Below, piece by piece: positions 39,801 to 45,553 of a stretch of 64,000 nucleotides of DNA. Source of the stretch: Symbioplanes lichenis. GTDB lineage: Bacteria; Actinomycetota; Actinomycetes; Mycobacteriales; Micromonosporaceae. The stretch spans positions 1-64,000 of the forward strand of contig NZ_JAUZQD010000019.1 of NCBI RefSeq assembly GCF_030709675.1. Direction: 5' to 3'. The notes under the pieces are model-generated. The model saw only the letters and a program-made list of their open reading frames with translations, was not told where the DNA came from and ran no database searches. Position 1 is the first letter of the stretch, and each line of letters starts with the position of its first letter. A program made the translations under genes and the position numbers.

Positions 39801-41350
39801 GGACCGACCTCGACGAGCAGCAGTCCGCCCTGCTGTCAGGTCTGGCGATGCTGTGGCTCGACGAGAACGCCCTCACGGAGGCCGCCACCTTCATTTTCGG
39901 CGTGCTTCTGATCAGGTGTGCCACCGATGCTGCGAGCACCGACAGGGTCTTCGCTCGTGCGGTCGCCTGGCTGGACGCCAACGCGGCGTCCAGCGCCAAC
40001 ACCGACTTCGTTCTCCGCAAACTGCTCAACTACACGAGCTCGCGGCCGGAGAACAACGACCGGGTCGTCACGCACGCCATCGACTGGCTCTCCCACCACT
40101 CCGACCAGGCGGAAGCCAGCTTCCTCCTGGATGAATTGGTGAGCCGTCCCGGCCTCGACGAACGGCAATCCACCGCCTTGGTGGATCTGGCGATGAAATG
40201 GCTGGAGCACCACGCTCTCACGGAGGCCGCTTCCTTCGTCTTCGGCGCGCTGCTGACCAGACCCGCCCTTGATGCCTCGACCACCGACGAAGTCTTCACT
40301 CAAGCGGTCGGCTGGCTCGACGCCAACGCGGCTTCCAGCACGAGCGCGAGCTTCGTTCTCGTCCGTCTCCTCGCGAACGAGCAGGTCCGGGACCGGGCCG
40401 CAGTCCAGGTGGCACCGCACGCGCTGGCCTGGCTGGATGCCCGGCGACCCGATGACGCCGACTTCGTCCTCCGCAAACTGCTCAGCCATGTGAATCTGCG
40501 GCCGGAGGACAACGACCGGATCATCATGCATGCCGTCGACTGGCTCTCAAGCCATCTCGGCCAGGCGGAAGCGAGTTTCCTTCTGCAGGACCTGACGGGC
40601 CGGGACGACCTGAGCCCCACGCAGGCGGCTGCCGTTCTGCGGTGCGCCGTCGGCTGGCTCGAGCAGCACTGCACGACGGCCCATGCGATCTTCGTCATGA
40701 AATACGTGCTCGGGCGGCACGAGGACGCGCCCGAGTCGCTCGGTCCGACCCTGAAGGCCTGGGCGGAGCATTTCCGGGACCCCTTCGGCCTGACCTATGA
40801 CATGCACTATTCCCCGCAGAAGGCGTTCGACGACGCGATCGCCTCGGTGCTGCTGGACTGGATCGACGAACACCCTGACGACGTGCACAACATGAGCCGG
40901 CTCTGCGGGCTCTCCCGCGCCTTGGACCAGTACGGCGAACTGGGCCCGCGCATCGTCCGTGCGGCCGAACGATGGCTCGACAGCGTGCTGGCAACCGCGA
41001 CGGCTCCGCCCGAGACCGACTTCCTTCTCGAGTTGCTGTGCTCCGCGATCCGGCTGCGGACGGGGATCAGCGGCGCCCTGCTGGACGATCTGCTCGTGCG
41101 GTGGGTGACAGAACCGGCTGCGCTACAGGCTGCGGCGCGGCCCACGGTCTCGTACGAGAGCCTCGGCCGGCGGCTGTGTGCCGTGATCCGTACCGGCCGT
41201 TTCGCTCCGCCCGCCGCCGAGTCACTGCTGCGGCGGTTGCTTGCGTGGGTTCCCCATTGGCGACCGACGGTCAGCCGCGCCGAGCAGACTCCGCTGGTGC
41301 AAGCGGAAGGCCGGGCCTTGCTCGCACTGTATGCCCGGCCGCGCCCTTGA
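36842..41350 (+). CDS. Trypsin-like protease fused to STAND NTPase and 38-residue repeats
   Basis: A 1502-aa multidomain protein. (1) Residues ~1-225: trypsin-like protease with His32 in LVLTAGHVV, Asp64 in LDVDVAVV and Ser163 in WYAGMSGAAL. (2) Residues ~260-500: P-loop NTPase with Walker A GSAGIGKT (284-291), Walker B LLLIIDYLNE (Asp340) and an arginine-containing LLASARPGW. (3) About 500-600: winged-helix-like region (GWVADTPEGVSTVHDIVTDQ). (4) 699-1306: about sixteen helical repeats of 38 residues, each opening with a (A/G)xxWL motif. (5) A helical C-terminus. This order matches STAND conflict proteins: effector, switch, sensor. GGAG seven bases before GTG 36842 supports the start. The protease could be released by NTPase switching when the repeats sense an invader; this is inference. 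No membrane helices. Confidence 0.85.
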   Translation: MTGAEQRICAVSGTLDGSGHALSPTLVLTAGHVVGEVSDDVTVTLADETVPGRVVWRGDHLDVDVAVVRTAQPLRQVPDAAVRYGELRGTDPVECQALGYPAVLRNNAGDRRLDHLRGPVLPMVGTENDRYALNSTQVAPNPLPPVTDKTGRTVYPTWYAGMSGAALLTSDDPGIVLGVLVAVPAARYGPGRLEAARISPLLADITFSRLVGAGPDDVVAWPATALPTGAITHDDAVSSLPSTSNLRNEQLPYVAPATTDPLHPSRILDRLSAPAGDPAILLVGSAGIGKTRCCLEVGDRAVAAGWKVVHLRPSDRVFGTDELIALLSGPGVDRLLLIIDYLNESGLDFPALKHRVLPEARRRGIRLALLASARPGWFYRADSTPAREVFTPLMLQPSEQHLEHIQDQIIAALAPTARTTLGEERLRTLCGRRPIIAMLIAAEAESQAREGMLRAADGLRPEQLLDWLTRRLTEDRLTHTPADLVSDDGPNAALLTCATLVAAMPQDGESVLAAGRVTQPDRPEEAERILGVLRTMGWVADTPEGVSTVHDIVTDQLIEGVTVEQASGRVRRGVTDVVLSGALVRSRGLGRFAVNLGRLMRDLSDSERGKALSEYCAAWLTANSPGIGTVLATDGDEGAYALGAMMDNPAWAPALFDGWDLLVGSWLDHHGVSVSARHLLYKGLRAVAPQRADHLIEIALEWLDRHRNNRYASFVVAPLLNRRDMAPDRAARAVDHALSWLGRHNALPEAVRVIQPLLYRPDLTEDQAGYIDRLGFYWMEHQPESEHRGYLLPALLGSTTLSAEQSRMVLAHGLQWLAANIVHRQAAHVLAPLLSRDDLTRDQAAVLLDAVFSWLAKRSIDSNGHILSVLLRRTDLTTTKIDVVIGHALDWLAANQDASHASFVLPPLLERSELSPQQAEAAIRHGMAWLTGQFIQDDADFTMRSILERRELSADQARTVADYALVWLGEHGRGENGAFLLRCLLLRTDLDEQQSALLSGLAMLWLDENALTEAATFIFGVLLIRCATDAASTDRVFARAVAWLDANAASSANTDFVLRKLLNYTSSRPENNDRVVTHAIDWLSHHSDQAEASFLLDELVSRPGLDERQSTALVDLAMKWLEHHALTEAASFVFGALLTRPALDASTTDEVFTQAVGWLDANAASSTSASFVLVRLLANEQVRDRAAVQVAPHALAWLDARRPDDADFVLRKLLSHVNLRPEDNDRIIMHAVDWLSSHLGQAEASFLLQDLTGRDDLSPTQAAAVLRCAVGWLEQHCTTAHAIFVMKYVLGRHEDAPESLGPTLKAWAEHFRDPFGLTYDMHYSPQKAFDDAIASVLLDWIDEHPDDVHNMSRLCGLSRALDQYGELGPRIVRAAERWLDSVLATATAPPETDFLLELLCSAIRLRTGISGALLDDLLVRWVTEPAALQAAARPTVSYESLGRRLCAVIRTGRFAPPAAESLLRRLLAWVPHWRPTVSRAEQTPLVQAEGRALLALYARPRP
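38936..40760 (+). repeat. Sixteen 114-bp coding repeats (38-aa helical units)
   Basis: Consecutive units of 37-39 codons start with ALEWL, ALSWL, GLQWL, ALDWL, GMAWL, ALVWL, AMLWL, AVAWL, AIDWL, AMKWL, AVGWL, ALAWL, AVDWL and similar. A block beginning AMLWLDENALTEA is echoed by AMKWLEHHALTEA, and LDANAASS, DFVLRKLL and QAEASFLL also recur, showing a recent duplication of about three to four units. Confidence 0.85.
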
Positions 41351-41366
41351 CGCGGATTTGTCCGAT

Positions 41367-41750
41367 TTACCGCGGGGCGGACGGGCGGGGCAGGCGGAGG
41401 ACGATCGAGCCGGCGGCGCGGTCGTGGAGGCCCCGGCCGTCGCCGTCCATGATGACGGCGGGGATGAAGAGGGCCAGCAGGAGCGCGCGGATCAGGGCGC
41501 GGCCGAGGCCGATCGCGCCGTTGTCGGCGAAGGAGACGCAGCGCAGGCGGGCCAGGAACATGCCCGGCGTCTGTCCGAAGAGGCCCAGGAAGAACGTGTT
41601 GACCGCGACGAGCAGCAGCACCGGCGGCCACGGAGTTTCCTGCGGGTTGGCGAAGAAGCTCGCGACCAGCATGCACAGCGCCCAGTCGATGATCAGCGCC
41701 GCAAGACGCCGGCCGAAGCCGCCCAGCTCTGCTTGATCGCGTGTGGCCAC
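41367..41750 (-). CDS. RDD family membrane protein
   Basis: A 127-aa membrane protein with the RDD domain: GFGRRLAALIIDWALCML at the N-terminus (Arg and Asp of the RDD name), then QTPGMFLARLRCVSF and a late HDRAAG. Three helices. It normally sits between DUF4191 and glnA in actinobacteria, divergent from glnA as here. TACGCT 6 nt before the GTG suggests a leaderless start. RDD proteins are poorly characterised; some act in ion or compatible-solute transport. Confidence 0.9.
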   Translation of the reverse strand: MATRDQAELGGFGRRLAALIIDWALCMLVASFFANPQETPWPPVLLLVAVNTFFLGLFGQTPGMFLARLRCVSFADNGAIGLGRALIRALLLALFIPAVIMDGDGRGLHDRAAGSIVLRLPRPSAPR

Positions 41751-41756
41751 GGGCCG

Positions 41757-41762
41757 AGCGTA
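41757..41762 (-). promoter_or_regulatory. -10 hexamer, leaderless start of RDD gene
   Basis: Minus-strand TACGCT followed by six bases and the GTG at 41750. Confidence 0.5.
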
Positions 41763-41849
41763 GTCGGCGGCGCTTTGGCGGCATTCGGACCCCCGGCCGG
41801 TGTGACCAGGGTTAGGGTTCGACTGGTGGCGGCCGTGTCAACGCGGTCC

Positions 41850-41887
41850 TTAACACGGCAGAAACAATAGAGACACGCCCGGGCAAC
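41850..41887 (+). promoter_or_regulatory. GlnR box upstream of glnA
   Basis: Four half-sites at exact 11-bp spacing: TTAAC (41850-41854), GAAAC (41861-41865), GACAC (41872-41876) and GCAAC (41883-41887), each separated by 6 nt. This reproduces the a-b-a-b GlnR site gTnAc-N6-GaAAc described for Streptomyces glnA. A -10 candidate TAGCGT follows at 41898. The gene should therefore be activated by GlnR in nitrogen limitation. Confidence 0.75.
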
Positions 41888-41973
41888 CCCCACCCCATAG
41901 CGTCGCGACCAGCCTAGCCACCGTGGCGGCTCACGCCGCTTCGCTGAACTGAATTTTCGTGCCAGGAGGACGT

Positions 41974-43398
41974 GTGTTCGCCAATCCCGAGGAACTCCTG
42001 CGATACCTCAAAGACGAGGGCGTCAAGTTCGTCGACGTACGGTTCTGTGACCTTCCCGGCGTGATGCAGCACTTCAACATGCCGGTGGAGTCGTTCGACG
42101 ACAGCGTCATCAGCGACGGCCTTGCCTTCGACGGGTCCTCGATCCGCGGGTTCCAGGCCATCCACGAGTCGGACATGCTCCTGCTCCCGGACGTCACCAC
42201 CGCCTTCATCGACCCGTTCCGGATCCAGAAGACGCTGGCGCTCAACTTCTTCATCCACGACCCGTTCACGCGCGAGGCGTACTCGCGTGACCCGCGCAAC
42301 GTGGCGAAGAAGGCCGAGCAGTACCTCGCGTCCAGCGGCATCGCGGACACGGCCTACTTCGGCGCCGAGGCCGAGTTCTACATCTTCGACTCGATCCGCC
42401 ACGAGACCTCCGCCCACCAGGCGTTCTACTACATCGACTCGGTCGAGGGCGCGTGGAACTCCGGTCGCGAGGAGGAGGGCGGCAACCGCGGCTACAAGAC
42501 CGCGTACAAGGGTGGCTACTTCCCCGTCGCGCCGCTCGACCACTACTCCGACCTGCGCGACGCCATGGTGCGCCGGCTGATCGACTCGGGCTTCACCGTC
42601 GAGCGCTCGCACCACGAGGTCGGCACCGCGGGCCAGGCCGAGATCAACTACAAGTTCTCGACGCTGCTGCACGCCGGCGACCAGATGCAGATGTTCAAGT
42701 ACATCATCAAGAACACCGCCTGGGAGCACGGCAAGACCGCGACCTTCATGCCGAAGCCGCTCTTCGGCGACAACGGCTCCGGCATGCACACCCACCAGAG
42801 CCTCTGGCTGGGCGGCGAGCCGCTGTTCTACGACGAGACCGGGTACGCCGGCCTCTCCGACACCGCCCGCTGGTACATCGGTGGCCTCCTGCACCACGCG
42901 CCGTCGCTGCTCGCGTTCACCAACCCGACCGTCAACTCCTACCGGCGCCTGGTGCCCGGCTACGAGGCCCCGGTCAACCTGGTCTACTCGCAGCGCAACC
43001 GCTCCGCCTGCACCCGCATCCCGGTGACCGGCAGCAACCCGAAGGCCAAGCGCGTCGAGTTCCGCGTGCCGGACCCGTCGTCGAACCCGTACCTGGCCTT
43101 CTCGGCCCAGATGATGGCGGGCCTCGACGGCATCAAGAACAAGATCGAGCCCCCGGCCCCGATCGACAAGGACCTCTACGACCTCCCGCCGGAGGAGTGG
43201 GGCAACGTCAAGCAGGTGCCGGGCTCGCTCGACGCCGTGCTCAACAGCCTCGAGGCCGACCACGAGTTCCTCACCGCCGGCGGCGTCTTCACCGACGACC
43301 TGATCAGCACCTGGATCGACTGGAAGCGCACCAACGAGATCGACCCGGTGCGCCTGCGCCCGACCCCGCACGAGTTCGAGATGTACTACAACGTCTGA
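41974..43398 (+). CDS. glnA: Glutamine synthetase type I (adenylylatable)
   Basis: Main ammonium-assimilating enzyme (474 aa, GSI-beta). Features: DGSSIRGFQAIHESDMLL, GAEAEFYIFD metal ligands, the ATP-binding FMPKPLFGDNGSGMHTHQS, the glutamate-binding NRSACTRIPV and the adenylylation Tyr in DKDLYDLPPEEW. The last is the target of GlnE encoded at 54602-57613. GTG 41974 has AGGAGG 4 nt upstream, a better site than the GTG at 41959. A GlnR box precedes it. It is monocistronic, divergent from the RDD gene. Confidence 0.96.
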   Translation: MFANPEELLRYLKDEGVKFVDVRFCDLPGVMQHFNMPVESFDDSVISDGLAFDGSSIRGFQAIHESDMLLLPDVTTAFIDPFRIQKTLALNFFIHDPFTREAYSRDPRNVAKKAEQYLASSGIADTAYFGAEAEFYIFDSIRHETSAHQAFYYIDSVEGAWNSGREEEGGNRGYKTAYKGGYFPVAPLDHYSDLRDAMVRRLIDSGFTVERSHHEVGTAGQAEINYKFSTLLHAGDQMQMFKYIIKNTAWEHGKTATFMPKPLFGDNGSGMHTHQSLWLGGEPLFYDETGYAGLSDTARWYIGGLLHHAPSLLAFTNPTVNSYRRLVPGYEAPVNLVYSQRNRSACTRIPVTGSNPKAKRVEFRVPDPSSNPYLAFSAQMMAGLDGIKNKIEPPAPIDKDLYDLPPEEWGNVKQVPGSLDAVLNSLEADHEFLTAGGVFTDDLISTWIDWKRTNEIDPVRLRPTPHEFEMYYNV

Positions 43399-44062
43399 CC
43401 CTCTCTGAGCCCGTGACCGGCGGAAACGCCTCCTGCTTCGGTCGCGGGCCCACGTAGGGCCCCACGTAGCGGACGGCGGTCACGCTCGGCTCCCAGCCGA
43501 CGTGGCCGCCGTTTCGCTTGTCGCAAGTGCCCCGTCGACCAGCGGGCGCGTGCGGTTGAGGAGGTCCGGCCACCGTCTTGACGGCGCCCCGACGTGTATC
43601 AGCAGCGTCGCGTGGTATTGGCGAAGCCCGTGCACGCAGGGCCGCCTGAGTGCAACAGACATGATTTCGCCATTTGTCGCCGTCGCGACTGTTCAAACCG
43701 CCGCAGGTGACCCCTTTGACCGCTTGGGTCGAGATGAACGACAACGTATGACCGCCCTGAGTCCGTGACCAGCGAAGCAGATCTCCGCTTGAATCTTGGG
43801 CACAGGTGAGCCCCAATGCAGTGAACGGCGTCGACACCCAGCTCCCAGCCGGCATGGCCGCCGATCAGCGTTCGAGTGTCACGTCCCTGCGGGGAAACAG
43901 GACGATCTTTGCCGCTCAATCGTCTTGTTGTGCGCTCATTGCGTGATCGCATCACCGCGCTATGATGCCTCGCGCACTTCAGTCGTTCACGCCTGTCGAA
44001 GCGGCTCTCCGCCTATCGCTCAGCTGCGTGTGCCGCTGTCGAACGGGTTCCGGAAGAGGACG
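43399..44062. other. 664-bp intergenic region with two degenerate related segments
   Basis: No convincing gene. Segments at about 43405-43545 and 43758-43895 are diverged copies of one another (shared blocks such as CCGTGACC and CAGCTCCCAGCCG or CGGCTCCCAGCCG). On the minus strand both translate to a similar ~40-residue piece (GGHVGWEPSVTAV..., GGHAGWELGVDAV...) that then loses the frame. They may be remnants of a repeated coding sequence. The right end carries a promoter for the next gene. Confidence 0.6.
43939..43966 (+). promoter_or_regulatory. Sigma-70-type promoter with spacer palindrome
   Basis: TTGCGT (43939-43944), a 16-bp spacer and TATGAT (43961-43966). The spacer contains the inverted repeat GTGAT-CGC-ATCAC (43943-43955), a candidate operator. 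It would drive the coiled-coil membrane gene at 44063 with a leader of about 90 nt. Confidence 0.6.
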
Positions 44063-44593
44063 ATGATGCGGAAGCTCGGCACCAATATGGCCATCGCGTC
44101 GGCGACAGTCTTGGTGGCTTACTTCGCCATCCAGTTCACGCCGGGCAACAAGATCGACACGTCGCGAGAGTACCTGGGCCTTCTTGTCTTCCTCGCCATC
44201 GCGATCGCCATTTTCGTCACCATGGACTGGCTGACCGACCGACGCCTTCCTTCGAAGCAGGCACAGATCCGCACACCTCGGCTGGAACAGCAGTTGAGCG
44301 AGTTGGCCGACGTCATTCGCAATGGCAGCGAGATCATGAACAGGGTGGAGGCGGAGTTACGCCTGCGGGAAAGGCACGCGCAGGAACTGGAAAGACGCAC
44401 CAGAACCCTGAGCGAAGTCGCCAAGCTGCGCGAGGACGAGGCGAAGATCGTAGGTGAGTTCCTCACCGACCAGCTTCACGCCAAGCTCGCGGACATGGAC
44501 CGGTCCAGTCGACGGACGAGTTGGATCGCCTTCGGCATGGGTCTTGTCATGTCGATCCCGATCGGCCTGTTCGTCAACGCCGTGTCGCAGTAG
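44063..44593 (+). CDS. Membrane protein with central coiled coil, unknown
   Basis: A 176-aa protein with two N-terminal helices (about 8-27 and 38-57), a ~75-residue charged coiled-coil segment (EIMNRVEAELRLRERHAQEL, RRTRTLSEVAKLREDEAKIV) and one C-terminal helix (GMGLVMSIPIGLFVNAV). It is less GC-biased than its neighbours, which hints at recent arrival. Start 44063 or 44066, after GAGGA. I do not recognise a family. The architecture recalls small membrane sensors or effectors, but there is no partner gene. Confidence 0.7.
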   Translation: MMRKLGTNMAIASATVLVAYFAIQFTPGNKIDTSREYLGLLVFLAIAIAIFVTMDWLTDRRLPSKQAQIRTPRLEQQLSELADVIRNGSEIMNRVEAELRLRERHAQELERRTRTLSEVAKLREDEAKIVGEFLTDQLHAKLADMDRSSRRTSWIAFGMGLVMSIPIGLFVNAVSQ

Positions 44594-44630
44594 CGCCGAA
44601 GCCATGGTTCGGCGCTGACCCGCCGTGGCC

Positions 44631-45029
44631 TCAAGATCGCTGGCGGGCGACCGCGTCGGCGGTGAGCGGGGTGAAGAGGTTGACGAGGGCGCCGTCGGGG
44701 TCGCGGAAGAGCAGGGAGCGGTTGCCCCACGGCATGGTGGTCGGCTCCTGGACGATGTCGGTGAGGGTGGGGCGCAGGCGGGCGTACTCGGCGTCGACGT
44801 CGGCCACGCGGAACTCGATGATGGCCGAGCGGTTGGCGGCCGGTTCGGCCGAGCCCTCGCCGAAGAGCTTGACCGTGGCGGCGCTGCCGATGGCCAGCGT
44901 GGCTCCCGGGAGCGCCAGCTGTGCGAAGTCCGGGGTGAAGCGCTGCGCGGCGACGCCGGTGACCTGCTCGTAGAAGGCGGTCAGCCGGTCGACGTCGGCG
45001 GTGATGATGCGTACGGATGCGAAGTTCAT
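44631..45029 (-). CDS. VOC (glyoxalase/bleomycin resistance-like) protein
   Basis: A 132-aa vicinal-oxygen-chelate fold protein: two beta-alpha-beta-beta-beta units, the first from NFASVRIITADVDRLTAFYE and the second ending in LLFRDPDGALVNLFTP, which is a common VOC ending. The ATG at 45029 is chosen because TAGCGT lies 7 nt upstream. Substrate unknown; such proteins include dioxygenases, isomerases and drug-binding proteins. Confidence 0.85.
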   Translation of the reverse strand: MNFASVRIITADVDRLTAFYEQVTGVAAQRFTPDFAQLALPGATLAIGSAATVKLFGEGSAEPAANRSAIIEFRVADVDAEYARLRPTLTDIVQEPTTMPWGNRSLLFRDPDGALVNLFTPLTADAVARQRS

Positions 45030-45036
45030 GACCATC

Positions 45037-45042
45037 ACGCTA
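45037..45042 (-). promoter_or_regulatory. -10 hexamer, leaderless start of VOC gene
   Basis: Minus-strand TAGCGT, seven bases before the ATG at 45029. Confidence 0.5.
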
Positions 45043-45055
45043 GAGGCAATACCGG

Positions 45056-45541
45056 TCAGCATCCGCCCGGTTGATCGGCGAACTTCGGCGGGTGGACGAC
45101 GCGGAAGCGTTCGAGGAGGACGAGGGTGTCGTCGGTGAAGGGGATGGTGAGGGCGGCGCTGCGGCGTTCGAAGTAGCGGCGGTGCTCGGCCTGCCAGCTG
45201 GCGAGGGTGCGGTCGTCCTCGCCCTCGTCGTACGCGAAGTCCGCGTCCACGTCGCGGAAGGGCACCAGGCGGAGCTCCGTCGTGCGGAGGATCACGCGCG
45301 GGGCGCCGGCGCTGTCGCAGACGATCCAGTACGTGCCGATGCGCGGGAACTCGTCCGGCGCGAACTCGGCGGCCAGGGTCGCCGTGGCGCGCTTCGTGCC
45401 GTTCTGCACCAGGTCGAGGAGTTCGTCGGCGAGGCGGGGCGAGTCACCGAAGCGCTCGACCGTGCAGGAAGCGCCGGCGGCCTCCGGGAAAGTTGCCCAG
45501 AAGGCCGCCGCCGCTGCCGTGTCGAGGGGGGCGAGGGGCAT
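45056..45541 (-). CDS. ASCH domain protein
   Basis: A 161-aa protein with a PUA-like ASCH fold, thought to bind RNA or modified nucleosides. Residues show FGDSPRLADELLDLVQNGTK (the G-x-K-x-x-T segment continues KRATATL), RIGTYWIVCDSAGAPRVILR and FAYDEGEDDRTLASWQAEH, all typical. TAAGAT lies 6 nt before the ATG. No partner is obvious; some ASCH proteins hydrolyse N4-acetylcytidine. Confidence 0.88.
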   Translation of the reverse strand: MPLAPLDTAAAAAFWATFPEAAGASCTVERFGDSPRLADELLDLVQNGTKRATATLAAEFAPDEFPRIGTYWIVCDSAGAPRVILRTTELRLVPFRDVDADFAYDEGEDDRTLASWQAEHRRYFERRSAALTIPFTDDTLVLLERFRVVHPPKFADQPGGC

Positions 45542-45547
45542 TACATG

Positions 45548-45553
45548 ATCTTA
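45548..45553 (-). promoter_or_regulatory. -10 hexamer, leaderless start of ASCH gene
   Basis: Minus-strand TAAGAT, six bases before the ATG at 45541; it overlaps the stop codon of the upstream gene. Confidence 0.5.
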
